A stretch of 64,000 bases of DNA, taken from assembly GCF_001514265.1 (NCBI RefSeq), contig NZ_KQ948988.1, positions 627,395 through 691,394 of the forward strand, given 5' to 3'. The translations under genes were made by a program, and so were the position numbers. Shown piece after piece: positions 14,914 to 24,193 of the stretch (its first letter is position 1; each line of letters opens with the position of its first letter). This DNA comes from Streptomyces resistomycificus (GTDB lineage: Bacteria > Actinomycetota > Actinomycetes > Streptomycetales > Streptomycetaceae). The notes below the pieces were generated by a model that worked only from the letters and a program-made list of their open reading frames with translations, had not been told where the DNA came from and did not search any database.

Positions 14914-15683
14914 CGGGCGACCTCCAGCCGCACACTCTCCCCGTGCCCGAGCCGGTGCACCGCCACCCGCGGCGCGCGCTCGGCGGCGAGGCGCACGAAC
15001 TCCTCGCCCGGCGCGTGGAACTCGTGCGGGCGCACCGCGTCCATCCCGATCGGCCAGTACGTGCCGTAGTGCACCGGCACGGCGCTGCGCGGCGCCAGCC
15101 GGGTCAGCGCCTCCGCGGCCCGCCCCGCGTCCAGATGGCCCTCCCCGAGGTAGGGCCCCCAGCCGCCCACCGGCAGCAGCGCCGCGTCGACCGGCCCGAC
15201 CTCCTTCGCCATCTCGTCGAACAGGCCGGTGTCCCCGGCGAAGTACGTGCGGGCCTCACCTTCGACGACATAACCGAGGGCGGGGCAGCGGTGCGGTCCG
15301 ACCGGCAGTCGCCGACCGTCGTGCCGGGCGGGCACCACCCGCACCGTGATGTCGCCGACCGTGGTCTCGTCCCCGGGCGCCACCTCGGATATCCGCAGAT
15401 GCGCGAGCCGGCGCAGCGCCGGTACCGCGTGTGGTGCGCCCCGGGGCACGAGCAGGCGCGTGCCCGGTGCGAGCCGCGCCAGCGAGGGGACGTGCAGATG
15501 GTCCGCGTGCAGATGGGAGACCAGCACCACGTCCGCACGCCAGGCCGCGGGCGGCGGCAACGCCCCGCGGCGGCGCCGCAGATGCGCGAGGCGGCGGGCG
15601 AACAAGGGGTCGGTGAGCACACGTACGTCCGAGTCCGTGACCGTGCACGTGGCGTGACCCCACCAGGTGATCTCCACCGGCAC
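14910..15683 (-). CDS. MBL-fold metallo-hydrolase (UlaG-like)
   Basis: A 257-residue metallo-beta-lactamase-fold protein: WWGHATCTVTDSDVRVLTDP at the start, zinc motif SHLHADHLH near residue 70, FAGDTGLFDEM, and VPVHYGTYWP near the end. It belongs to the Lactamase_B_3/UlaG-like group, distinct from the NAPE-PLD-like protein encoded 1 kb away. It starts at GTG. The gene is upstream of and overlaps dedA. Confidence 0.87.
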   Translation of the reverse strand: MPVEITWWGHATCTVTDSDVRVLTDPLFARRLAHLRRRRGALPPPAAWRADVVLVSHLHADHLHVPSLARLAPGTRLLVPRGAPHAVPALRRLAHLRISEVAPGDETTVGDITVRVVPARHDGRRLPVGPHRCPALGYVVEGEARTYFAGDTGLFDEMAKEVGPVDAALLPVGGWGPYLGEGHLDAGRAAEALTRLAPRSAVPVHYGTYWPIGMDAVRPHEFHAPGEEFVRLAAERAPRVAVHRLGHGESVRLEVAR

Positions 15684-15766
15684 CTCTTTGCCTCCTTCGC
15701 GCGACTCCCCGAAGCCTACGGGCAGGAGTAGGGTCGGCGGCGAAACGCGGAGGTGAGGGGGACTCC

Positions 15767-16195
15767 ATGGGAGATGTTCGCGGTGCGCCCGTGCGTCCGT
15801 CGTTGCGCGTGACGGCGATCGCCAGTCTGACGCCCCTGGAGGAGCTCGACGACGACCCCTTCCTGGTCGACTCCCGCAGCCAGCACGCGATGTGTTCCCG
15901 CTGGGCCGCCGAGCGGGGCTACGTCGTCACCCGGGAACTTCTCGTGCGCGGACTGCGTCCCGACCACGGCGTCCTGTGGGAGGGCGTGCGGCCCGGCCGC
16001 GATCTGTTCGTCGCGCCGAGCCTGCGCGTTCTGCGGAGCGCCCTGTCGTCGGTCGAGGAGTTCACCGCCGAGTGCGTACGACGCGGGGTACGGGTCGAGA
16101 CGGTGGGCCGCGCGGAGCCGTCGTACGACGCCCAGATGAAGGCCCGGGTGCACCGCAGGCTGTCGATGCCGACGGCCGGGTACGACGGGCGTTAG
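15767..16195 (+). CDS. Small protein resembling a degenerate serine-recombinase fold
   Basis: The 142-residue product starts with a strand (LRVTAIASLT), a loop with DSRSQHAMCSRWAAERGYVVTRELLVRGLRP, then RDLFVAPSLRVLRSALSSVEEFTAECVRRGVRVETV. This order resembles the N-terminal catalytic domain of serine recombinases (SxxxQ...C..A...GY.V, then D.L.V..LDRLSR...L..F...L...GV). The canonical catalytic serine loop is not conserved, and there is no DNA-binding tail. Likely a catalytically dead relative or an unrelated protein of similar fold. GGAGGTGAGGGGG precedes the ATG. Confidence 0.55.
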   Translation: MGDVRGAPVRPSLRVTAIASLTPLEELDDDPFLVDSRSQHAMCSRWAAERGYVVTRELLVRGLRPDHGVLWEGVRPGRDLFVAPSLRVLRSALSSVEEFTAECVRRGVRVETVGRAEPSYDAQMKARVHRRLSMPTAGYDGR

Positions 16196-16319
16196 GTGAG
16201 CTGTTCGGGAACGTCGGTGACGGGCTGACGAACAGGCGCTTCCACCAGGCCCGAACCGGCTTGTATGACAGGCTGGCCCCGGGCCCGCGCCGATGACGGG
16301 CCGGGCCGGGACGTGAGGT

Positions 16320-18413
16320 GTGCTGGGCGTGCGTGCAGGGCGTTGGCGGCGGGTGGCCAGTCAGGTCGGGCGGAGCGTCGCGGTGTGGGCCGTCTCCACC
16401 CTCACGATGCTCGTGCTGGCGGGCATCCTGCCGGACTTCCGGCTCCAGTCCGCCGACGGCGACAGCGCCACGGACATCGCCGTCACCGCCGCCTTCGGTG
16501 CCGGCGCCTTCGGTCTGCTGTCGGCGCTCGTGTGGCCCCTGCTGGTACGGCTGCTGCTGCTCGTTCCGGCCCTCGTCCTCGGACTGCTGGTCTTCTTCCT
16601 CAACGGCGCGCTCCTGCTGCTGGCGCTGCGTCTCAACCCCACCGAGCAGGGCGACGCCGCCCCGGAGACCGCGGTGGTGGTCGCCGCCGTGATGTCCGCC
16701 GTCGCCTCGGCCACCGGTGCCGCGCTGGCCGTCCGTGACGACGACGCCTACCGGCGCCGCCTGTACCGCCTCGCCGACCGCCGCCGCAGAGCCTCGCCGG
16801 CCGGACCGGCCGGCCACGGCACCGTCTTCATGCAGCTCGACGGCGTCGGCCACGACGTCCTGCTGGACGCCGTCGGCCGGGGCCTGATGCCCACCGTGGC
16901 CCGCTGGCTCGGCGCCGAGGCCGCCCCCGGGCGCAGGCCCAGCCACCGGCTCACCCCCTGGCGTACCGACTGGTCCAGCCAGACCGGCGCCAGCCAGCTG
17001 GGCATCCTGCACGGCCACAACCACGACGTGCCCGCCTTCCGCTGGTACGAGAAGGACCGCGGCGAGGTGATGGTCTGCAACCGCCCCACCAGCGCCGCCG
17101 ACCTCCAGCGACGCGCCGTCGAGGCCACCGGCGACGGCGGACTGCTCACCTTCGACGGCGCCAGCCGCGGCAACCTCTTCTCCGGCGGCGCCGACGAACA
17201 GGCCCTGGTGCTGTCCATCGCCACCCGCCGCCGCAGCCGCGAGAACCGCTCCCGGGCCGGCTACTTCGCCTACTTCTCCGACCCGGCCAACGCGGTGCGC
17301 ACCGCGATGTCCTTCGTCGCCGAGGTCGGCCGCGAGATCGGCCAGTCCACCCGGGCCCGCGTGCACAAGGTGCGCCCGCGGGTGGGCCGGGGCGGCCTCT
17401 ACCCGCTCGTCCGCGCCTTCGCGACCGTCGTCGAACGGGACGTCGTCGTGGCCGCGGTGACCGGCGACATGCTGGCCGGCCGCACCGCCGTCTACGCCGA
17501 CCTCGTCGCCTACGACGAGGTGGCCCACCACTCCGGGCCGCGGAGCCGCGACGCCGCCAAGGTCCTCGAACGCCTCGACCGCTGTCTCGCCCTGATCGAG
17601 AACGTCGCCGAGCACGCCCCGCGTCCGTACCGCATCGTCGTCCTGTCCGACCACGGCCAGAGCCCCGGCGAGACCTTCCGCACCCGCTACGGACTCACCC
17701 TGGGCGACCTGGTCCGGGCCGGCTGCGGACTGCCCGTGCCCCGCAAGGCGCGGCGCACCCACAGCGGCGCCGAGGCCCGCGCCGCCGTACGCGCCGCGCT
17801 GCGCAGGCCCGTCGAGGAGGGCCGCGAGGAGTACCGGCCCGCCGACCACCCCTCGGAACCGATCGTGCTGGCCTCCGGCAACCTCGGCCTGGTCTCCTTC
17901 CCGGACGTGGGGCACCGCATGAGCAAGGAGGAGATCGACGCCCGCCACCCGGCCCTGCTGACGACGCTCGCCAACCACCCCGGCGTCGGCTTCCTGCTGG
18001 TGCGCAGCGAGGAGCACGGCGGAGTCGTCCTCGGCCCGTTCGGCGCCGAGATCCCGCTCGACGAACTCGACGACAACCCCGGCCCCCTCGCCGACTTCGG
18101 CCCGGGCGCCGCCGACGTCGTACGGCGCACGCACTCCTTCCCGCACACCGCCGACATCATGGTCAACTCCTGGTACGACCCCGCCGAGGGCGAGGTTCTC
18201 GCCTTCGAGGAGCAGATCGGCTCGCACGGCGGCCTCGGCGGCGCCCAGGCCAAGCCCTTCCTGCTGTCGCCGCTCGCCCTGTCCGCACCCGTCGAGGCGG
18301 GCGCCGAACTCGCCGGCGCCGAGCACGTCCACCGGGTGCTGCGCCGCTGGCTGCGGGAGACGCACGGCCCCCAGGTGCCGCTGTCCGACCCCCAGGACCG
18401 GCGCGCCGCCTGA
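16320..18413 (+). CDS. Membrane-anchored phosphodiesterase with N-terminal holin-like helices
   Basis: The 697-residue protein starts with about 150 residues of membrane helices (AVWAVSTLTMLVLAGILPDF, LLSALVWPLLVRLLLLVPAL, a third and a fourth) similar to phage_holin_4_2. After a basic stretch comes an alkaline-phosphatase-superfamily domain: metal-binding FMQLDGVGHDVL, TDWSSQTGASQLG near residue 220, DLVAYDEVAHHSGP, VVLSDHGQSPG, and a late TADIMVNSWYD. This is the nucleotide pyrophosphatase/phosphodiesterase type fold. GenBank often labels such proteins 'phage holin family', which hides the enzyme domain. Alternative GTG three codons in is possible. Confidence 0.82.
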   Translation: MLGVRAGRWRRVASQVGRSVAVWAVSTLTMLVLAGILPDFRLQSADGDSATDIAVTAAFGAGAFGLLSALVWPLLVRLLLLVPALVLGLLVFFLNGALLLLALRLNPTEQGDAAPETAVVVAAVMSAVASATGAALAVRDDDAYRRRLYRLADRRRRASPAGPAGHGTVFMQLDGVGHDVLLDAVGRGLMPTVARWLGAEAAPGRRPSHRLTPWRTDWSSQTGASQLGILHGHNHDVPAFRWYEKDRGEVMVCNRPTSAADLQRRAVEATGDGGLLTFDGASRGNLFSGGADEQALVLSIATRRRSRENRSRAGYFAYFSDPANAVRTAMSFVAEVGREIGQSTRARVHKVRPRVGRGGLYPLVRAFATVVERDVVVAAVTGDMLAGRTAVYADLVAYDEVAHHSGPRSRDAAKVLERLDRCLALIENVAEHAPRPYRIVVLSDHGQSPGETFRTRYGLTLGDLVRAGCGLPVPRKARRTHSGAEARAAVRAALRRPVEEGREEYRPADHPSEPIVLASGNLGLVSFPDVGHRMSKEEIDARHPALLTTLANHPGVGFLLVRSEEHGGVVLGPFGAEIPLDELDDNPGPLADFGPGAADVVRRTHSFPHTADIMVNSWYDPAEGEVLAFEEQIGSHGGLGGAQAKPFLLSPLALSAPVEAGAELAGAEHVHRVLRRWLRETHGPQVPLSDPQDRRAA

Positions 18414-18753
18414 ACCCGCACCTCGGCGGCGTGCGGGCGCGGCGGTCGTCCGGCGCAGCCCATCTCCCGCGCTGCGCGGCAGGGGCCGCGGGGAGATTTC
18501 GGTCGGTCCGCTCGGCCCGCGCCGTGCGGGCGTAGACCTCGACGGGTGCTACAGCCGCGGCCTCGACCTGCGGATCGTGTGCCGTGACGCGGCCCCGCAC
18601 CGCGCCGGCTGCCCGCCGGTCACCGAGCCGCATGCCTGAAGCCGCGGGGACGAGGCCGCCCTGCGGCGCCCGTGGACCGGTCTTGTGGGTGGGCTGAGCC
18701 GGAGTGTGATCGGATGGGGCCCGTACCCCGGAACCGGGAACCACACGAAAGGA
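18414..18753. other. Intergenic stretch before the OsmC gene
   Basis: This 340-bp gap holds no gene I can support. A short frame ending in DLRIVCRDAAPHRAGCPPVTEPHA has no start or ribosome site. GC-rich partial palindromes near 18470-18500 may end the upstream transcript. The last 20 bases carry the AAAGG ribosome site of the OsmC gene. Confidence 0.5.
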
Positions 18754-19188
18754 ATGACCGTGGCCACCACGCGCTCCGCACACACCGTCTGGGAAGGCAA
18801 CCTGCTCGAGGGCAACGGAGTCGTCACCTTCGACTCCTCCGGCGCCATCGACGAGCAGCCGGTGACGTGGGCTGCCCGCACCCAGGAGGCGAACGGCAAG
18901 ACCAGCCCCGAGGAGCTGATCGCCGCCGCCCACTCCAGCTGCTTCTCCATGGCGTTCTCGCACGCCCTCGCGGGGGCCGGCACCCCGCCCACCAAGCTCG
19001 TCACCTCCGCCGACGTCACCTTCCAGCCGGGCGAGGGCATCACGGGCATCCACCTCACCGTCGAGGGCACGGTGCCCGGCCTGGACGAGGACGGCTTCGT
19101 CGCCGCCGCCGAGCAGGCCAAGGTGAACTGCCCCGTCAGCCAGGCCCTGAAGGCCGTACCGATCACCCTGTCCGCGAAGCTCGCCTGA
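18754..19188 (+). CDS. OsmC/Ohr-family protein (OsmC subgroup)
   Basis: The 144-residue protein matches OsmC: HTVWEGNLLEGNGVVTF, then TSPEELIAAAHSSCFSMAFSHALAGAG with the first reactive cysteine, and AEQAKVNCPVSQAL with the second. OsmC proteins are thiol peroxidases for organic hydroperoxides. ATG was chosen because an AAAGGA site precedes it. A very stable terminator follows, so it is probably a single-gene transcript. Confidence 0.92.
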   Translation: MTVATTRSAHTVWEGNLLEGNGVVTFDSSGAIDEQPVTWAARTQEANGKTSPEELIAAAHSSCFSMAFSHALAGAGTPPTKLVTSADVTFQPGEGITGIHLTVEGTVPGLDEDGFVAAAEQAKVNCPVSQALKAVPITLSAKLA

Positions 19189-19206
19189 CCGGACCGGCGC
19201 ACCGAG

Positions 19207-19250
19207 ACCGTCGCGCGGGCGGCCCCACCCGGGGCGGCCCGCGCGACGGT
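19207..19250. terminator. Strong hairpin after the OsmC gene
   Basis: A 20-bp stem with a single mismatch (ACCGTCGCGCGGGCGGCCCC against its complement) and a 4-nt loop lies directly after the OsmC gene and directly before the promoter of the CorA-like gene. Confidence 0.88.
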
Positions 19251-19251
19251 C

Positions 19252-19276
19252 GGTTCGTGACCGGGGGGTGGGGTAT
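19252..19276 (+). promoter_or_regulatory. SigB-type promoter (GGTT-N15-GGGTAT)
   Basis: GGTT, a 15-nt spacer and GGGTAT fit the stress-sigma pattern. The -10 element is 27 bp upstream of the ATG of the CorA-like gene. It also argues against the in-frame GTG at 19268, which would lie inside the promoter. Confidence 0.55.
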
Positions 19277-19303
19277 CAGGATGACGGTGTCGAAAGGGAT
19301 GCG

Positions 19304-20695
19304 ATGGTGCCGACAACATCCGGCGGATCGGCGGTACTCGACTCCGCCACGCGTGAACTCACCCGCGCGGTACTGCTGTTCAGCCTGTCCGGTCGGATGC
19401 GTCCGGACCGCTCCCCACTGGGCGCCCTGGTCGACCGCTACGACTTCGGCCGCTTCGAACCGCACCTGCGCTCCAGCGAGCAGGTGCTCCCGGTACCGGT
19501 CCTGACCGAACGCGCCGCGCCGGAGGACCTGCACCTGCCGCACGGCAGCCACGGACTCACCCTGGCCTCGGTCGAGATCACCGTCGTCGCCACCCCGCGC
19601 GGCGACACCACCCTGCTCCTGGACTGCGCCTTCGCGGGCGACACCGAGCCCGCCGCCCTCGCCGCGTGGCTCGCGGACACCTGCTTCGAACGCGAGCGGA
19701 TCCGCCTCGGCGACCGGCCGCTGCTCGACGTGCTGAACGAGCGGCTCGCCCTGCCCGCCCCGCTCGCCCTCGGCCAGAACGTGCACCAACTCGTCTTCCC
19801 CGGCGGGCGGTTACTGCGCGAGCTGCTCGCGGCCGGGATCGACGGCCCGACCGGGCGGCCCGCCCTGCTGAACGCGCTCGTCTACCGCGGCAGGCTGCCC
19901 GCGCACCACGACCGGGACCTCGACGCCACCACGCCGCCCAACCTGCGCGACCACGGCCTCACCCTCTCCGCGCACGGCCGTGGCGTCTCCGTGCAGGCCG
20001 GCTGGGCGCCCCACGTGGAGAACAGCCTCACCCTGGTCGCCCTCGGCATGATCTCCGCGCTCGCCGCCCTGCAGCGCACCCGCCTCACCGCCTTCGAGAC
20101 GATGCGGGCCAACGAACGCGTCACGACCGACTCGCCGTACGAGGTCCGCTCCCTGATCTCCCGGCTCTCCGCGGGCGTCAACGAACTCCAACTGGACCTG
20201 GCCTTCGGGGTGGAGGCCTACGTCGACAGCCTGCTGATCCCCGAGATGCTCATGGAGGGCTTCCAGAGCTCGCTGCGGGACGCCCTCGGCATCCGCGACA
20301 GTCTCGACAACTCGGCCCGCATGGTCGAGCGCCTCACCTCCGTGATCAGCGCCCGCTCCGCCGCCCTGGACGCGGAACTCGCCGAACGCGACGACCGCCG
20401 CGCCCGCACCGTCTCCGGGCTGGTCGCCGCGGCCACCCTGATCGCCCTGCCGCCGACCCTGCTGCTGACGTTCTTCGGGGTCAACGGCACCGACGTCGAC
20501 GCCGGCCACTCCATCCTCGACCTGCGCCACTACGGTGCGGCGTACACGCTGGCCTGGCTTCCCTTCGTCGTCCTCGTCGTGATCGGATACCTCCGGCTCA
20601 GGCGGGTCAGCCGACGCTCCGGCACCTTCCTGTCGCCGCCCGACGGCGGTCGGACCGCTCCCGTGCCCCCGCCCCGACCCGCCTCCGGGAGCTGA
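19304..20695 (+). CDS. CorA-like membrane protein (contains a TTA codon)
   Basis: The 463-residue protein has a long soluble N-terminal domain and two C-terminal membrane helices: TVSGLVAAATLIALPPTLLLTFFGVNG, with GVN in place of the CorA GMN signature, and AAYTLAWLPFVVLVVIGYLRLRR. This is the two-helix CorA/ZntB layout of divalent cation transporters, much diverged. ATG with GAAAGGGA upstream was chosen because the alternative GTG lies in the promoter. Codon 170 is TTA, a codon rare in Streptomyces and read by the developmentally controlled bldA tRNA. The GDPD gene follows after 7 bp. Confidence 0.78.
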   Translation: MVPTTSGGSAVLDSATRELTRAVLLFSLSGRMRPDRSPLGALVDRYDFGRFEPHLRSSEQVLPVPVLTERAAPEDLHLPHGSHGLTLASVEITVVATPRGDTTLLLDCAFAGDTEPAALAAWLADTCFERERIRLGDRPLLDVLNERLALPAPLALGQNVHQLVFPGGRLLRELLAAGIDGPTGRPALLNALVYRGRLPAHHDRDLDATTPPNLRDHGLTLSAHGRGVSVQAGWAPHVENSLTLVALGMISALAALQRTRLTAFETMRANERVTTDSPYEVRSLISRLSAGVNELQLDLAFGVEAYVDSLLIPEMLMEGFQSSLRDALGIRDSLDNSARMVERLTSVISARSAALDAELAERDDRRARTVSGLVAAATLIALPPTLLLTFFGVNGTDVDAGHSILDLRHYGAAYTLAWLPFVVLVVIGYLRLRRVSRRSGTFLSPPDGGRTAPVPPPRPASGS

Positions 20696-20702
20696 GCCGA
20701 CC

Positions 20703-21461
20703 ATGCCGCGACGACCCGCCGTGTCGGCCCACCGGGGAGGATCCGAACGCGCCGGCGCCGCCACCTGGGCGGCGTACGAGGACGCCGTCGAGTCCGGAGC
20801 CGAGTACGCCGAGTTCGACATCCGGCGCACGGCCGACGGCGTCTTCGTCGTCTACCACGACGCCAGGGTGGCCCGCACCGGCCCGCTCGTCTCGCGGATC
20901 ACCCACGCCGAGCTGAGCGACCGCGCCGGGTACGCGGTGCCGGTCGTCGACGAGGTGATGGCCCTGATCGCCGGGAAGCTGGTGGGCCATCTCGACCTGA
21001 AGGAGACGGGCCACGAGCGTGAGCTGATCGACCGGGCGATCGCCCTGCTCGGCGTGGACGGCTTCGTCGCCACCACCTTGGAGGACCCGTCGGTCGCCGC
21101 CATCGGGTCGGCGTTCCCCGCGGTGCGTACGGCGCTGTCGCTGGGCCGGGACCGGCGGGAGGTCGGCCCGGTCCGGCTGGCGGGGACCCGGCTGAGCGAG
21201 CTGCTGCCGATGCGCCGGGTGCGCGCCTGCGGTGCGGACGGGGTGGCCGTGCACCAGGGGCTGGCCCGCGCGAACGTGCTGCGCGAGGCGGCCCGGCACG
21301 GCCTGTTCACCATGGTGTGGACGGTCAACGAGGACGCGCCGATGCGGGCCTTCCTCGCCGACCCGCGGGTGGACGTCCTGGTCACCGACCGCCCCCGGCG
21401 GGCGGTGGCCCTGCGGGGCGGGAGGCAGGACGAGCGCCGACTGGGGTACCCGTCCCGGTGA
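20703..21461 (+). CDS. Glycerophosphodiester phosphodiesterase
   Basis: The 252-residue protein is a TIM-barrel GDPD: AHRGGSERAGAATWAAYEDA with the catalytic histidine, EFDIRRTADGVFVVYHDARV with the metal ligands and second histidine, LVGHLDLKE, and a final MVWTVNEDAPMRAFLADPRVDVLVTDRP. It hydrolyses glycerophosphodiesters to glycerol-3-phosphate and an alcohol. No signal peptide is present, so it is likely cytoplasmic. It follows the CorA-like gene by 7 bp and is probably co-transcribed. Confidence 0.9.
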   Translation: MPRRPAVSAHRGGSERAGAATWAAYEDAVESGAEYAEFDIRRTADGVFVVYHDARVARTGPLVSRITHAELSDRAGYAVPVVDEVMALIAGKLVGHLDLKETGHERELIDRAIALLGVDGFVATTLEDPSVAAIGSAFPAVRTALSLGRDRREVGPVRLAGTRLSELLPMRRVRACGADGVAVHQGLARANVLREAARHGLFTMVWTVNEDAPMRAFLADPRVDVLVTDRPRRAVALRGGRQDERRLGYPSR

Positions 21462-21491
21462 GCGGAGCCGCCCACTGACCTGACCCACCCA

Positions 21492-21527
21492 TTGACAGAT
21501 ACGCACTCAAGTTTTGTGCTGGAGTGC
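21492..21527 (+). promoter_or_regulatory. DnaK promoter with HspR-like inverted repeat
   Basis: TTGACA is followed by a 9-bp inverted repeat GCACTCAAG-N7-CTGGAGTGC (one mismatch) in the spacer and -10 region. The half sites ACTCAAG and CTTGAGT are those of the HspR box (HAIR, CTTGAGT-N7-ACTCAAG), with the same 7-nt spacing but the halves in the reverse order. The -10 hexamer (TGTGCT at 17 nt spacing) is weak and lies inside the repeat. Confidence 0.6.
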
Positions 21528-21556
21528 GGGAGGCTCCCTGGCGGAAGGGGACAGCG

Positions 21557-23422
<1,866 letters not shown>

Positions 23423-23449
23423 GCGCGGGCCGCGTCCCGGCGGACGCGC

Positions 23450-23932
23450 TCAGGCCGGTGCGGTCGGCAGGGTGGCGCAGACGGCGTCCAGGACGGCCGC
23501 GTACGGCGTCCCGCACGCGGTGAGCCGGGAGCGGAGCTCCTCCAGGCCGTCGCGGTGCTCGGTGAGCGGGCCGAGGTCGCCGGTGCGGGCCGAGAACTCC
23601 AGCACCGCGGGCAGGAAGTCGGGCAGCTCCGCGTCGGTGACCTCCAGGCCGTGCGCACGGTAGACGTCCTTCAGGCGCGCCAGGGACCTGCCGCGCCACC
23701 GGGCGTCCTCGTCCTGCCACCGGCTCAGGTACAGGCTGTGCCCGTTCTCGAAGTCGAAGACCCGGACGTAGTGCGCGGCCAGTTCCCGCGGGGGAGTCAC
23801 CGCCGCGTGGTCGGTGAACTCCCGCAGCTGCGGGGCCGCTTCCCGCAGGAGCGGCAGACGGGCGCGGAGGGCGTCGTCGGGATACGTCAGGCAGAGCGCC
23901 GCCGCCTGGTACAGCACCGCGTCCGAGGGCAT
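23450..23932 (-). CDS. narJ: Nitrate reductase assembly chaperone NarJ (orphan)
   Basis: The 160-residue protein is NarJ: LYQAAALCLTYPDDALRARLPLLREAA, then HYVRVFDFENGHSLYLSRWQDEDARWRGRSLARLKDVYRAHGLEV, and ELPDFLPAVLEFSARTGD. NarJ inserts the molybdenum cofactor into NarG. ATG is coupled to the narH stop (TGATG). Upstream only the end of narH remains, and downstream, where narI should be, the convergent dnaK stops 28 bp away. Without NarG, NarH and NarI here, the gene is either a relic or helps an enzyme encoded elsewhere. The frame is intact. Confidence 0.9.
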   Translation of the reverse strand: MPSDAVLYQAAALCLTYPDDALRARLPLLREAAPQLREFTDHAAVTPPRELAAHYVRVFDFENGHSLYLSRWQDEDARWRGRSLARLKDVYRAHGLEVTDAELPDFLPAVLEFSARTGDLGPLTEHRDGLEELRSRLTACGTPYAAVLDAVCATLPTAPA

Positions 23933-24130
23933 CAGGCCTCCTCCGGTTCGTCGGCTGTCCGCCACCGGAGCGGTCCGTGGAGGTTCTCCACCGACACCGG
24001 CGGCAGCTGTCCGCGCCCCGAGTCCCGGCCGGACGGCCCGTCGCCGCCCGTCCCCGGCCCGTCCCCGTGGTCGAGGCCGCCCAGCGGGGCAGAACCGACT
24101 CCTGTGGACCGCGCGCGTCCCCCGACGTGC
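23932..24130 (-). pseudogene. narH: C-terminal remnant of narH (nitrate reductase beta subunit)
   Basis: The frame ending at the TGA that overlaps the narJ start reads GVGSAPLGGLDHGDGPGT, a Gly/Asp-rich stretch, and then GQLPPVSVENLHGPLRWRTADEPEEA. This matches the C-terminal tail of actinobacterial NarH (PVAVENF-like). No iron-sulfur domain or start lies upstream; the next gene is a methyltransferase ending at 24194. The bulk of narH and all of narG are therefore missing. Confidence 0.65.
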
Positions 24131-24193
24131 CCGTGGCTGTTTCGAACCTAGGGCCCGGCGGGGGAGCGCACCTGCTGACGGCACCCGTCCGGG

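Noticed and set aside
18728-18738. GTACCCC near the OsmC gene as a SigB-type promoter
   Set aside because: The hexamer in the correct direction is CCGTAC, two mismatches from GGGTAC; the minus-strand match points into the end of the upstream gene.
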